Shown piece after piece: positions 53,629 to 63,799 of a stretch of DNA of 64,000 nt. The notes beneath the pieces are model-generated. The model had not been told where the DNA came from. It saw only the letters and a list, made by a program, of their open reading frames with translations, and did not search any database. This DNA is from Agrobacterium tumefaciens (lineage in GTDB: Bacteria > Pseudomonadota > Alphaproteobacteria > Rhizobiales > Rhizobiaceae). The stretch spans positions 186,001 through 250,000 of the forward strand of contig NZ_JXQV01000004.1 in the NCBI RefSeq assembly GCF_000834635.1, given 5' to 3'. A program made the position numbers and the translations under genes. The stretch's first letter is position 1, and every line of letters begins with the position of its first letter.

Positions 53629-55056
53629 TTAATATTCTGACGCGGACGATTTCCCTGCGGTCAGGGATCGACGCAGAATATTGGCGAGATCAGGGCTGGC
53701 GCATTGCGAGACATTGAAGCGCATAAAGCCTGCTGCGCCGGGTGATGCGCTGAAGATTTGGCCCGGTGCCAGAACCATGTTTTGCGTCAAAGCATGGCGG
53801 GCAACCTGCGCAGCATCGACGCCTGATGGTAGCTTGCACCACACAAAGATACCGGCCTGCGGCAGCATCCAGGGGGTGATGCCAAGGTCGCCAAGCGTAT
53901 TGATGGTCGCGATCCTCGCCCGCGAAAGCTGTAGTTTCAGCCCATCCATGTGGCGGCGGTATTGGACATCCTTCAGGGCCGCGTAGACAAGGGCTTCCGA
54001 AAGCTGGCTGCCGGAAAAGTTGGCTGCAATTTTCAGATCCGTCAGCGGTTCGATCCATTCCTTGGGTGCTGCGATATAGCCGCAGCGCACGGATGCCGAC
54101 AGGGTCTTGGAAAAGCTGCCGATTTGCACCACGCGGTTCAAGCCGTCGAATGTGGCAAGGCGCGGCGCTCTCTGCTCTTCGAAATCAGCAAAAATGTCAT
54201 CTTCGATGATGGTGAGGTTGGCCCGTTCGGCCAACATCAACACGCGATGGGCGGTAACGGGCGATAGGCATGCACCAGTTGGATTGTGGACGCCAGACGT
54301 TGTGATGTAAAGCCGGGGTTTGTGTTCACTCAAAGCCTGCTCGAACAGCGCCACGTCCGGCCCGGTGGGCGTGTAGGGAACGCCGATGACCTTGACCCGG
54401 TGGGCGCGCAGCAACGCATGGAAATTGAAATAACAGGGGTCATCGACCAGCACGGTCTGTCCGGGCTCAAGCAGAAAGCGGCACAGGAGATCAATCGCTT
54501 GCGTGCCGGAATCGACGAGAATGATCTGCCCCGTGCTTGCATGCAGGCCCTGCTCGGCAAAACGCCGCGAAAGAAACTGGCGCATGGGCAAAAGCCCAAG
54601 CGGGGTGGAGTAATCCGTAAGATGAGCGAGTTCACCGCGCGAAAGAGTGCGCATGGCGCGACGCAGCACATCCTGCGGCATCCAGGCGGCGGGCATCCAG
54701 CCACAGCCGGGTTTCGCCACATCAGCCCCGCCATCCAGCGCCAATCGAGACACCCAGAAGGGATCAACCGCCCGGTCGAGTTTGGGACCGATTTCGGCAA
54801 GAGACAGCGGTGCAAGAGCACTTGCAACATAAAAGCCCGAGCCGGGGCGGGAACGGATCGCACCTTCCGCCACCAGTCGTTCATAGGCCTCAACCACGGT
54901 TGAGGTGGACACCTGCATGAGCTTTGCAAAGCTGCGCACCGATGGAAGTTTTGCACCCGTCGGCAGGCTGCGTGCCGCAATACGGCGTCTGATTTCACGC
55001 ATCACCGCTTCGATGCGCGGCGCGGAGCCATCGGCTTTCAAGGCTGATCCGTCCAT
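53629..55056 (-). CDS. MocR-type PLP-dependent transcriptional regulator
   Basis: A 475-residue fusion of a GntR winged helix (about 5-75: PSVRSFAKLMQVSTSTVVEA, GSGFYVAS) and an aminotransferase-I domain (about 95-465). The PLP lysine is in IGSFSKTLSASVRCGYIAAP, and IIEDDIFADF and GVHNPTGACL are cofactor-contact segments. ATG 55056 follows GGTGGAGCAATACGG; longer frames exist without similarity. It is divergent from an EamA exporter, the typical MocR layout, so it probably activates that gene in response to an amino acid or vitamin-like ligand. Confidence 0.88.
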   Translation of the reverse strand: MDGSALKADGSAPRIEAVMREIRRRIAARSLPTGAKLPSVRSFAKLMQVSTSTVVEAYERLVAEGAIRSRPGSGFYVASALAPLSLAEIGPKLDRAVDPFWVSRLALDGGADVAKPGCGWMPAAWMPQDVLRRAMRTLSRGELAHLTDYSTPLGLLPMRQFLSRRFAEQGLHASTGQIILVDSGTQAIDLLCRFLLEPGQTVLVDDPCYFNFHALLRAHRVKVIGVPYTPTGPDVALFEQALSEHKPRLYITTSGVHNPTGACLSPVTAHRVLMLAERANLTIIEDDIFADFEEQRAPRLATFDGLNRVVQIGSFSKTLSASVRCGYIAAPKEWIEPLTDLKIAANFSGSQLSEALVYAALKDVQYRRHMDGLKLQLSRARIATINTLGDLGITPWMLPQAGIFVWCKLPSGVDAAQVARHALTQNMVLAPGQIFSASPGAAGFMRFNVSQCASPDLANILRRSLTAGKSSASEY

Positions 55057-55162
55057 CCGTATTGCTCCACCTACCATAACGGTTTGTTTTAACTGTACCG
55101 CACTGTTGCTGGTGTCGCTAGCCATGTTCACGCATAGCGTTGACCTGAAACGGAGCGATGCA

Positions 55163-56026
55163 ATGAACAAGACATCAAGCGGCTGGTGGAGCGGGTTTAT
55201 CGGCGTAGTCATTTTTAGCGGTTCTCTGCCGGCCACACGCATGGCGGTGACGGGTTTCGATCCAGCCTTTCTCACGCTCGCCCGCGCCAGCATCGCGGGG
55301 CTTCTGGCGTTGGCCTTACTGATGGTCTTTCAAGAGAAGCGCCCGGCGCGCCGCGATATCATGCCTCTGGCAATTGTTGCGCTGGGCGTCATCGTCGGGT
55401 TTCCGCTGTTGACGGCGCTTGCGCTGAAGCACATCACGTCCGCTCACTCCATCATCTTCGTCGGCCTTCTGCCGCTTGCCACGGCCATCTTTGCCGTGCT
55501 GCGTGGCGGGGAGCGGCCCCGTCTGGCCTTCTGGCTGTTTTCCGGTCTCGGCAGCAGTCTGGTCGCCGGGTTTGCGCTGGGGCAGGATGCGGCCATGTCG
55601 TTGACAGGCGATCTCTTGATGTTGAGCGCCATCGTCGTTTGTGGGCTGGGTTATGCGGAAGGGGCGGCGCTGTCGCGAAGGCTTGGCGGTTGGCAGGTCA
55701 TTTCCTGGGCGCTCGTTCTGTCGCTGCCCCTCATGCTGCCTTTGGCACTGTTCACGATGCCAACGCACTGGGGTGATATCGCGGCTGATGCGTGGGGCGG
55801 CCTGTTTTATGTCTCGCTGTTCAGCATGCTGATTGGCTTCATCTTCTGGTATCGTGGTCTGGCGCTCGGTGGCATCGCCGCCGTGGGGCAGTTGCAGTTG
55901 CTGCAACCGTTTTTTGGCCTCACGCTGGCCGCCACGCTTCTGGGCGAGCCTGTGAGTGCGGCGATGCTGGCCGTCACACTTGGTGTCGTCGCCTGTGTGG
56001 CCGGCGCGAAGCGATTTTCGAGATAG
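55163..56026 (+). CDS. EamA/DMT-superfamily exporter
   Basis: A 287-residue protein with ten membrane helices and two EamA repeats (for example GFIGVVIFSGSLPATRMAV in helix 1, and LGGIAAVGQLQLLQPFFGLT in the second repeat). ATG 55163 has CGGAG eight bases upstream. It is divergent from the MocR-type regulator with 106 bp between starts, suggesting inducible metabolite efflux. It is convergent with the GH25 gene (nine bases between stops). Confidence 0.87.
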   Translation: MNKTSSGWWSGFIGVVIFSGSLPATRMAVTGFDPAFLTLARASIAGLLALALLMVFQEKRPARRDIMPLAIVALGVIVGFPLLTALALKHITSAHSIIFVGLLPLATAIFAVLRGGERPRLAFWLFSGLGSSLVAGFALGQDAAMSLTGDLLMLSAIVVCGLGYAEGAALSRRLGGWQVISWALVLSLPLMLPLALFTMPTHWGDIAADAWGGLFYVSLFSMLIGFIFWYRGLALGGIAAVGQLQLLQPFFGLTLAATLLGEPVSAAMLAVTLGVVACVAGAKRFSR

Positions 56027-56035
56027 GTCCTGACC

Positions 56036-57118
56036 CTAGCCGTTGCCGCCTTGCGATGACCAGCGTTCCCAGGATTTCTCGTTGCCGCTGAAGACGTTCA
56101 GGTCGATCTTGCCATCAACGCCCTGGGACAGGCCCGAGCCAGAATATTGCCAGAACAGCCACTTGCGTCCGGGGTAGACCTTCGACGGATGCTGGGCCAC
56201 GGCCCGCAGCCAGAAGGGGTAATCCAGGAACTCGCCGGACAGGTGGTCCTTGTAGAAATCCGGTGCGGTGTAGATGATCGGGCGCTTGCCATAGTGGCGC
56301 TCCAGCATGTCCATGAAGACCTGCATCTTTTCCAGCACCTTGGCGCGGGGCAGCCGCATCTTGCAGCTGGATTCGCCATTATACTCCACGTCGATAACCG
56401 GGGGCAGCGCATCCGGGTCGCGTGGTACGTTGCGAATGAACCATTCCGCCTGATGGCTTGCGGCGCGGCACCAGTAGAAGAAGTGATAGGCACCCCGTTT
56501 GACGCCTGCCGCCTTGGCGCGGTTCCAGTTGGTCTTGAACATCGGGTCCAGATGGTCGCCGCCATCGGTCGCCTTGATGAAGGCGAAGTTGCCACCGCGG
56601 GATCTCAACCGTTCCCAGTCAATATTGGCCTGCCAACGTGACACATCCACGCCGTGCACAGGATAGTGCCGTGGGGTGACGCTGCCGAAATTGATCGGCT
56701 TCGCATCACTGAAATTGGAACGGAAGAGGCGCGAACGCACCGCAGGTCCCGAACTGATGGCGGGCGCTGCCGCCATGGCCATCTGCACCGGGCGCTCATT
56801 GGGTAGGGCGACCCCGGCTTGCGGCGCCATGGGTCGGTTCATTTCCGGCATAGGAGTCTGGTGATCGACAGCCGCAAAGGCCGGCGAGCCAGACGGCACG
56901 GGCCCACCCCAGGCCAGAACCTTCTGGGATGGTTCCGCACGAAGGGGAGCCTGCGTCTGGCCAACGCTTGCCTGAGGCACGGGCGCCGAAGGCGTCACGG
57001 AACTTGTAGTTTCCCGGGAAGGAATACCCGCCATTAGGCCTTCTGGCCCGGTACTGGATGTACAGGCTGTGAGGGATAGGCAGGCTAGAACAAAAGCTGG
57101 CACTGTCGATCGATGCAT
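56036..57118 (-). CDS. GH25 lysozyme-like lipoprotein
   Basis: A 360-residue cell-wall hydrolase. ATG 57118 gives a lipoprotein signal peptide (lipobox LTAC, C19). A Pro/Ala-rich linker runs to about residue 135. The GH25 domain covers about 150-345 with the N-terminal GVDVSRWQANIDW aspartate, FAFIKATDG, HFFYWC, the catalytic D-x-E in PPVIDVEYNGESSC and WLFWQYSGSG. Such muramidases cut between MurNAc and GlcNAc; this one is likely held in the envelope. Its closest functional partner in the window is unclear. Confidence 0.9.
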   Translation of the reverse strand: MHRSTVPAFVLACLSLTACTSSTGPEGLMAGIPSRETTSSVTPSAPVPQASVGQTQAPLRAEPSQKVLAWGGPVPSGSPAFAAVDHQTPMPEMNRPMAPQAGVALPNERPVQMAMAAAPAISSGPAVRSRLFRSNFSDAKPINFGSVTPRHYPVHGVDVSRWQANIDWERLRSRGGNFAFIKATDGGDHLDPMFKTNWNRAKAAGVKRGAYHFFYWCRAASHQAEWFIRNVPRDPDALPPVIDVEYNGESSCKMRLPRAKVLEKMQVFMDMLERHYGKRPIIYTAPDFYKDHLSGEFLDYPFWLRAVAQHPSKVYPGRKWLFWQYSGSGLSQGVDGKIDLNVFSGNEKSWERWSSQGGNG

Positions 57119-57292
57119 GAGAACCCGTACGCAAAACAAGGGGCAAAACGCAAAGTGCGCATGCCCGGGACCATCAAAAAATTATCACTAACGACAAATT
57201 ATCAAAAAAGGCTGAATCCAATCTTTACGATCGGGAAATGTCTTGAGGCGCTATCCGTTTTTGCCACTTTGACCGGGTCTGCCAAAAAGCAA

Positions 57293-57320
57293 AACGCGCG
57301 GACGATTTCGCCCGCGCGTT
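57293..57320 (-). terminator. Terminator of the chemoreceptor gene
   Basis: AACGCGCGG/CCGCGCGTT stem with a 10-nt loop. On the minus strand it is followed by TTTGCTTTTT, 22 bp after the stop. Confidence 0.85.
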
Positions 57321-57341
57321 CTGGTGTCAAACAATATTGGC

Positions 57342-59858
57342 TTAAGCTGCGAAGCGTTTGCCTTGGCTGCCGCTCTGGTTGGACTCCAGGCGGAACTGCG
57401 CCAGCAGCGTGAGCAACTGATCGGTTTCTTCGTTCAACTGCTCGCTCGCTGCGCTGGTTTCTTCCACCATCGCCGCGTTCTGCTGGGTCAAGAGATCCAC
57501 CTCGCCAACGGAGCTGTTGATCTGCTGCATGGCCACAGACTGATCCTGCGTGGCCTGCGTGATCTGTCCGACCTGATCGCTGACATTGGCAATCTGCGTG
57601 CCGATCTGGGCCAGTGCTTCACCCGTCTTGGCGACGAGGCTGGAGCCTGCTGCGACTTCGCTGGATGAGACCGCAATCAGTTCACGGATTTCCTTTGCGG
57701 CAGCGGCGGACCGTTGCGCCAGTTCCCGCACCTCATGGGCAACAACGGCAAAGCCCTTTCCGGCTTCCCCGGCTCGGGCGGCTTCCACACCGGCGTTGAG
57801 GGCCAGCAGGTTGGTCTGGAACGAGATGGAATCGATGACTTCGGTGATGTTGCCGATGGTCTGCGATGCATTTTCGATCCGCTGCATGGCGTCAACCGCA
57901 TTGCGCACGATGACAAGCGATTCCTCGGTGTTGCGACGGGTCTTGTCGACAATGCCATTGGCTTCGCGGGCACGTTCAACCGCATTGCGCATGTTGGAGT
58001 TGACCTCGTCCACAGACGCTGCCGTCTCTTCAAGCGATGCGGCCTGACGTTCCGTGCGGCGTGCTAGGTCAACTGCGGATTCCGACATCTGCTGGGCGTT
58101 GCCGCGAATGGCCGCAACGTTTTCGGCAATGCCGCCAATCGTGTCGCGCAGGCGCAGCATGGAGCGGTTGAAGTCAACACGCAACTGCTCAAGACGATCG
58201 TTGAAAGGCGTGTCGATCGTGGTGGAGATATCGCCTGCAGACAGCCGCTCGAGGCCGCCGGCCAGCGCGCTGACGGCAAACTGAATCTGGCGGTCGAGTT
58301 CCCTGCGCTCGGTTTCGTTGGCATGGCGCTGAGCTTCGGCAGAGGCACGCTGCTCCTGCGTGGAAGCCTCAAGCCGGATACGCTCCTCAGCATTTTCCTT
58401 GAACACTTCCAGTGCCCGTGCCATGTCGCCGATTTCGTCGTAGCGGTTCTTGGCCTCCAGCGGAATGTCCATGTCGCCCTTGGCCAGACGCTTCATGGCG
58501 CCGACAATGCCAAGGATTGGGCCCTTGAAGGTCATGACGAGGCCGATGCCCGCAAAAATCGCGACGAGAACGCCGATGACCATGGCAGAAAGCGAAATGC
58601 CATCCGCTTTGCTACGCTCTGTATCGGCGGCACTGCGCTGCTTTTCAGCAAATGTCGTCAGGCTGGTCCAGACGCGGCCGATTTCTTCTTCAGCCATGCT
58701 GAAAGCGACCTTGCGCTGCTGCGAGATCGCAAGAAGCTGGGTCGCGGAGCCGTCCAGCTTCGTTGCCAGGCCGTCGATGGTCTTGGCGCTCTTGCGCGTG
58801 GCGTCTGACATCTTGTCGTCGCCGGACATGGAGCCGGTGGACACATTCAGACGGAAAGCTGCGTCACGGAATGTCTCGAGTTTTTTCTTGCTGGGTGCCG
58901 CCACATAGCCGGCCATCTCCAATTCGAGGTTCTTGGCGTCCTCGGCGATCTGGCGAGCATTGGCCAGGAAGCCTGATGCCTGTTCCAGCGGTTGGTCCAG
59001 CTTGCCAAACACCTCTGTCGCCTGACGTGATCGCAGGCTCGCAAAGCCCTGAAGACGAATGGTGGCAGGCCGCATGAGGTTGACCACGCGCTCGATGGCA
59101 CCAACGGTGGTCTCATTGACGACACCAATATCCAGCTGCGCGCGGATTTGCTTCACGCCGTCGGCCAGCTGCTCCATGATCATTTTCTGATCGGCGGTTG
59201 CCATGCCGACGAGTTCCTTGACGGTGCCTTCCAGCGTTCCGATTGCGGCCTTGATGGCGGCGGTCTTTTCCTCTGGCACGGTCGTCTTGTTGAAATCGGT
59301 AACGACAGTCGCGATGACATTGGCGCCGCGGTTCAGCTTGTCCGCTTCGCGCAACATCTGCTTGGCTTTCGCCTCATCCGACTGCAACGTGCTTCTGATG
59401 TTTGTGGCGTTGGCCAGAACACCGTTCAACTCCCGCGTCATAGTCGCGAGGTCAGCGTTCATGCTTGCCCGCAGGGCCTGTTCCTGGCCGTGGCTGGTCC
59501 ATAATTCATCGACCTGCTTGTCGATAATTTTTGTGCGCTCGACGGCATCTTTTATCTCTGCGGAGCTGCCATCTTCGGCCGCGCGCAGAAAATTGGCCTG
59601 TTCAGCCAGCTGGCGGTGCAGGGCAGACCGTGTTTCCTCATTGGTATTGCTGAGAAACGAAGTCATGCCGCCATAGACTTCCTTGAAGCCTGTCAAGGAT
59701 TGCAAAATCGTGTTTGAAACATCCATGCGGCTTTGAAGCAGGTTTGATGCGTATAAACCCGAAAGACCAACCGCAAGAATACTTGCCACAAATGGTGCGA
59801 TGAAGACGATGACTTTGGTTTGTATCTTAAACCGCGCCAACAGATTATCGATGATCAT
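57342..59858 (-). CDS. Methyl-accepting chemotaxis protein
   Basis: An 838-residue transmembrane chemoreceptor. ATG 59858 follows GGGGAAAG. The first helix is [20 protein letters not shown] (about 18-38), then a large helical periplasmic domain, a second helix ending near residue 438 ([19 protein letters not shown]), HAMP (about 440-495) and a signalling domain. The hairpin tip is intact: [20 protein letters not shown] then [19 protein letters not shown]. There is no C-terminal NWE(T/S)F-type pentapeptide for CheR/CheB docking. The periplasmic region is mainly coiled and does not look like dCACHE. Ligand unknown. Confidence 0.93.
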   Translation of the reverse strand: MIIDNLLARFKIQTKVIVFIAPFVASILAVGLSGLYASNLLQSRMDVSNTILQSLTGFKEVYGGMTSFLSNTNEETRSALHRQLAEQANFLRAAEDGSSAEIKDAVERTKIIDKQVDELWTSHGQEQALRASMNADLATMTRELNGVLANATNIRSTLQSDEAKAKQMLREADKLNRGANVIATVVTDFNKTTVPEEKTAAIKAAIGTLEGTVKELVGMATADQKMIMEQLADGVKQIRAQLDIGVVNETTVGAIERVVNLMRPATIRLQGFASLRSRQATEVFGKLDQPLEQASGFLANARQIAEDAKNLELEMAGYVAAPSKKKLETFRDAAFRLNVSTGSMSGDDKMSDATRKSAKTIDGLATKLDGSATQLLAISQQRKVAFSMAEEEIGRVWTSLTTFAEKQRSAADTERSKADGISLSAMVIGVLVAIFAGIGLVMTFKGPILGIVGAMKRLAKGDMDIPLEAKNRYDEIGDMARALEVFKENAEERIRLEASTQEQRASAEAQRHANETERRELDRQIQFAVSALAGGLERLSAGDISTTIDTPFNDRLEQLRVDFNRSMLRLRDTIGGIAENVAAIRGNAQQMSESAVDLARRTERQAASLEETAASVDEVNSNMRNAVERAREANGIVDKTRRNTEESLVIVRNAVDAMQRIENASQTIGNITEVIDSISFQTNLLALNAGVEAARAGEAGKGFAVVAHEVRELAQRSAAAAKEIRELIAVSSSEVAAGSSLVAKTGEALAQIGTQIANVSDQVGQITQATQDQSVAMQQINSSVGEVDLLTQQNAAMVEETSAASEQLNEETDQLLTLLAQFRLESNQSGSQGKRFAA

Positions 59859-59977
59859 TAACTTTCCCCAAGGCCCGTTTTTGAACCAGCGTCTCTTTCT
59901 TTCGGTGAGATCGCCGCGCCTCAACTTTTGCAGGGGAGGTTTGAAAAAACCATTAATATCTATGGGTTTAGCTTTGC

Positions 59978-60014
59978 GTCATTAAGGCCGGTGAAATGTA
60001 CCGGCCTTAATGAC
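59978..60014. repeat. 15-bp perfect inverted repeat between hydrolase and chemoreceptor genes
   Basis: GTCATTAAGGCCGGT pairs with ACCGGCCTTAATGAC around a 7-nt loop, 21 bp past the hydrolase stop and 120 bp before the chemoreceptor start. It has no T-tract. It could be a hairpin terminator for the hydrolase gene or a binding site. Confidence 0.6.
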
Positions 60015-60034
60015 GGGCAATATTTTTGCTGTTC

Positions 60035-61102
60035 TTAAGGCTGGCTGCGCAGAGATGTCTTGAAGGCTCCAACGATCATCTTGACCAGTTCGCCGTGAAT
60101 ATCGCCACGCTCTCGCGGACCGGATGGCGTGCAGATCGGATCAATCTCGCCAACCGATTTGAGAAACTCTTGAGCGCCCGGCTTGCAGACCGGCAAGAAG
60201 CTGAAATGGTCGGAACCGTTCACCTGCGCATAGGTGCCAGCAGGCACATCCCTGGCCAGTTGATCTGACAGGACCGACACGGGGACAGTGCCGACGCTGC
60301 CCAGATTGATGAAGGTCAGCGGTATCTTGATGTCGTGAAGGCTCTCTTTCGTGAAGGCGACCTCAAGGCCCGGATCGACCAGAACGGCGGTGCGGATGCG
60401 TTGATCGTGATTCGATTGCTCGAAACGGACTTTATCGACGCTGCGCAAATCCAATGGCGGCACAGTGATAGGCTCGCCGTTTTTATAGCCACGGCCGCCA
60501 GAGAACCATGTGCAATCCATGGACTGGGCATAATCGACACAATATTGCACATACGCGTCGAGATTGGCGCGAGCTCCGGCCAGTTCCAGCGCAGCGCTAC
60601 CACCCAGTGAAAAGCCCATGACCCCGATGCGATTGGCATCGATGGAAGGTGACCATTCGGCATTGGTGTTCAGTGATGTGATGATGGTGGAAAGATCATC
60701 CGTTCGCTCCCAGATCTTCGGCGTATCTTCAGGTGTGGAATCGCCGCTTGTGGTGCCGGGATGGTCAGGTGCTGCCACGATGAAGCCCGCTTTCGCAAGT
60801 TCCGTGGCAATCCAGGCCATGGTGGTGCCGCGTGCGCCGGAGCCATGCGACAGAAGCACTAGGGGACGGTGTCCCGGCTGAATGGCGGCATCTTTCAGAG
60901 CCATCGCCCCTTCGAAAATCCTGTTATCGCCAACACGGACGGCCTCGCCCGTTTCGTCAGATGGATACCAGATGGTCACCGCAAGATCCTTGCCGCGAAG
61001 CGGTGATGGAATGGCGATGTCGCGGACGCCGACATCTTCGCTTGCGTGAGCAGATGGAAGGAAGAAAGTGGATAGCAAGAAGGCGGATAGAATGGAGCGC
61101 AT
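60035..61102 (-). CDS. Secreted alpha/beta hydrolase (dienelactone-hydrolase-like)
   Basis: A 355-residue exported esterase/lipase-like enzyme. ATG 61102 (GAGG six bases upstream) gives a signal peptide ending SAHA. Fold motifs: VLLSHGSGARGTTMAWIA (oxyanion region), nucleophile serine in GVMGFSLGGSAALELA, an acid in VLVDPGLEVAF, and a histidine in NGSDHFSFLPV. Cysteine pairs (QYCVDYAQSMDCTW, LPVCKPG/DPICTPS) suggest disulfides in the periplasm. It is divergent from the membrane-anchored AraC gene, its likely regulator. Substrate unknown; similar proteins cleave platelet-activating-factor-like or polyester substrates. Confidence 0.82.
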   Translation of the reverse strand: MRSILSAFLLSTFFLPSAHASEDVGVRDIAIPSPLRGKDLAVTIWYPSDETGEAVRVGDNRIFEGAMALKDAAIQPGHRPLVLLSHGSGARGTTMAWIATELAKAGFIVAAPDHPGTTSGDSTPEDTPKIWERTDDLSTIITSLNTNAEWSPSIDANRIGVMGFSLGGSAALELAGARANLDAYVQYCVDYAQSMDCTWFSGGRGYKNGEPITVPPLDLRSVDKVRFEQSNHDQRIRTAVLVDPGLEVAFTKESLHDIKIPLTFINLGSVGTVPVSVLSDQLARDVPAGTYAQVNGSDHFSFLPVCKPGAQEFLKSVGEIDPICTPSGPRERGDIHGELVKMIVGAFKTSLRSQP

Positions 61103-61182
61103 AAAAAGCCTCATGGGTTGGAGCAACGAGGCTGATGTCCACCCTTCCCACTTTTTTCACGCCCTGAAACACGTTTGAGGTC

Positions 61183-62334
61183 GTGCGCAAACACGATTCA
61201 GTTCATGTAGGACGCATTATCGGTTCACACTCCGGATCACCCATCGTGCTTTTTATTCCCTTGCCTTTTGTCGTCTCACTTTTGTTGTTCCTGATGTTGT
61301 TCTCAATTGTTCGCGGCAGTGGAGGGGGCAAGGCCAACCGCCCGTTTCTGGCGCTCATCGCGCTCAGTGCGGTGCAATCGGCTTTGCTCGGTCTGCGTTG
61401 GGGTTATCAGGTCGACTGGCTGAGATTTGTCCTGCCGGTCATGGCGTCTCTTTTGCCGCCATTGGCCTATGCCAGTTTTCGAAGCCTGATGAATGAGTGG
61501 CGGCTGAAAAGCGCGGCAAATATCGCCAGTCTCCTCATGCCATCCCTGGCCATTCTGCTGGTGATGGTGCTTGCACCCGTCGCTATCGATTATGTCCTCA
61601 TTGCCCTTTTTGTCGGCTATGCCATCGCCATCGTGCTGCTTGGCCGCCGTGGCCCGGATGGGCTGGAGGAGGCGCAGTTCGCAAGCGTTTCCTCGGTCCA
61701 TCGCGCGCTCTTTCTTGCAGGCGCTGCGCTCTGCATGTCAGCGACTTTCGACATTCTCGTCCTGCTCGATTTCCAGTGGGCGCGAGGCCAGAATATTGGC
61801 GTCATCGTCGGCAATGGCAACCTGCTGGTCCTTTTCATGATCGGCCTCACCGCATGGGTTGCGGGCAACAGCAAACCCGAGACGCTGGCAGGCGGGTCGC
61901 AGGACAGCGGCGCACAGGCGGATGTCGCGCCTGTCAGTGCGACGACCGAAGATCACGAGATCATGGCGCGGCTGGAGGCGTTGATGGCGCGGCAGAAAGT
62001 TTACCGCGACGAGAACCTCAATCTGTCGCGTCTGGCCCGCAAGCTGGCCTTGCCCAGCCGCCAGATTTCCCAGGCCATCAACCGCGCCACGGGTGGCAAT
62101 GTTTCGCAATATATCAACCAGCTACGGATCAGCGATGCCTGCCGCCTGCTGGAGGAGACGGAGCAATCCGTGACCGCCATCATGCTGGACTGCGGTTTCC
62201 AGACCAAATCCAATTTCAACCGGGAATTTCGCCGCATCACCGGCATGAGCCCGCTGGCCTGGCGGGAGCGTCAGGTGTGGAAGCTTGTCGCGTCCAATAA
62301 AAAAGGCCACGCGCCGGAGCGCGTGGCCTCTTAG
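61183..62334 (+). CDS. Membrane-anchored AraC-family transcriptional regulator
   Basis: A 383-residue regulator whose first about 235 residues contain around seven membrane helices (IPLPFVVSLLLFLMLFSIV, LPVMASLLPPLAYASFRSLM and so on). A short linker and a C-terminal AraC helix-turn-helix pair follow (about 275-370: LNLSRLARKLALPSRQISQA, VTAIMLDCGFQTKSNFNREF, RITGMSPLAWR). A start at GTG 61246 is also possible. A membrane sensor fused to AraC suggests direct envelope sensing. The divergent hydrolase is the probable target. Its last codons overlap the dctP-like gene's terminator. Confidence 0.87.
   Translation: MRKHDSVHVGRIIGSHSGSPIVLFIPLPFVVSLLLFLMLFSIVRGSGGGKANRPFLALIALSAVQSALLGLRWGYQVDWLRFVLPVMASLLPPLAYASFRSLMNEWRLKSAANIASLLMPSLAILLVMVLAPVAIDYVLIALFVGYAIAIVLLGRRGPDGLEEAQFASVSSVHRALFLAGAALCMSATFDILVLLDFQWARGQNIGVIVGNGNLLVLFMIGLTAWVAGNSKPETLAGGSQDSGAQADVAPVSATTEDHEIMARLEALMARQKVYRDENLNLSRLARKLALPSRQISQAINRATGGNVSQYINQLRISDACRLLEETEQSVTAIMLDCGFQTKSNFNREFRRITGMSPLAWRERQVWKLVASNKKGHAPERVAS
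62299..62329 (-). terminator. Terminator of the TRAP-binding-protein gene, inside the AraC coding end
   Basis: AGGCCACGCGC/GCGCGTGGCCT with a four-base loop (62304-62329), followed on the minus strand by six T. It lies within the last twelve codons of the convergent AraC gene. Confidence 0.9.
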
Positions 62335-62352
62335 ATTTCGGCTGACGGATGA

Positions 62353-63462
<1,110 letters not shown>

Positions 63463-63722
63463 TCAAGCCTTGAATGTAGCACTATAGGCGAACCGCATGG
63501 TACGCCTCCCGTCAACTAATAACCATGTCCGCAAGCAGCCTTCAAGACATTGTTGTAGCAAATGCGCCCTCTTGTCGGCTTTTCTAATGCACGTCACCCG
63601 AGCTTGCTTGCCTCCGAAGTCAGTCTCTCCTGATGTCGAAACAACGTTGCGCGCAATTGCCGGTCAAACCGTCTGGGTGGTCAGCGAAGGTTCTAGAGTG
63701 GGCGATCACGCTGCGACGATCG

Positions 63723-63741
63723 AATTAGAATCATTCTAATT
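63723..63741. promoter_or_regulatory. Iron control element (ICE box) 1 upstream of mbfA
   Basis: AATTAGAAT-C-ATTCTAATT, a perfect 19-bp palindrome matching TTAGAAT-N-ATTCTAA completely. It is centred at 63732, 68 bp before the mbfA ATG. Confidence 0.85.
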
Positions 63742-63770
63742 TCGCTTGCGCGTCCGTCGCGACGGGTATA

Positions 63771-63786
63771 TTTAGAATAATTCTAA
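63771..63786. promoter_or_regulatory. Iron control element (ICE box) 2 overlapping the mbfA leader
   Basis: TTTAGAAT-A-ATTCTAA; the core is a perfect match centred at 63779, 47 bp from box 1. It ends immediately before GGAGAG, the mbfA ribosome site. Irr bound here would block initiation or transcript elongation. Confidence 0.88.
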
Positions 63787-63799
63787 GGAGAGCCGTATC

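Noticed and set aside
63497-63739. An 80-codon ORF upstream of mbfA
   Set aside because: It overlaps ICE box 1, has no ribosome site and no family resemblance; the region is better explained as promoter.
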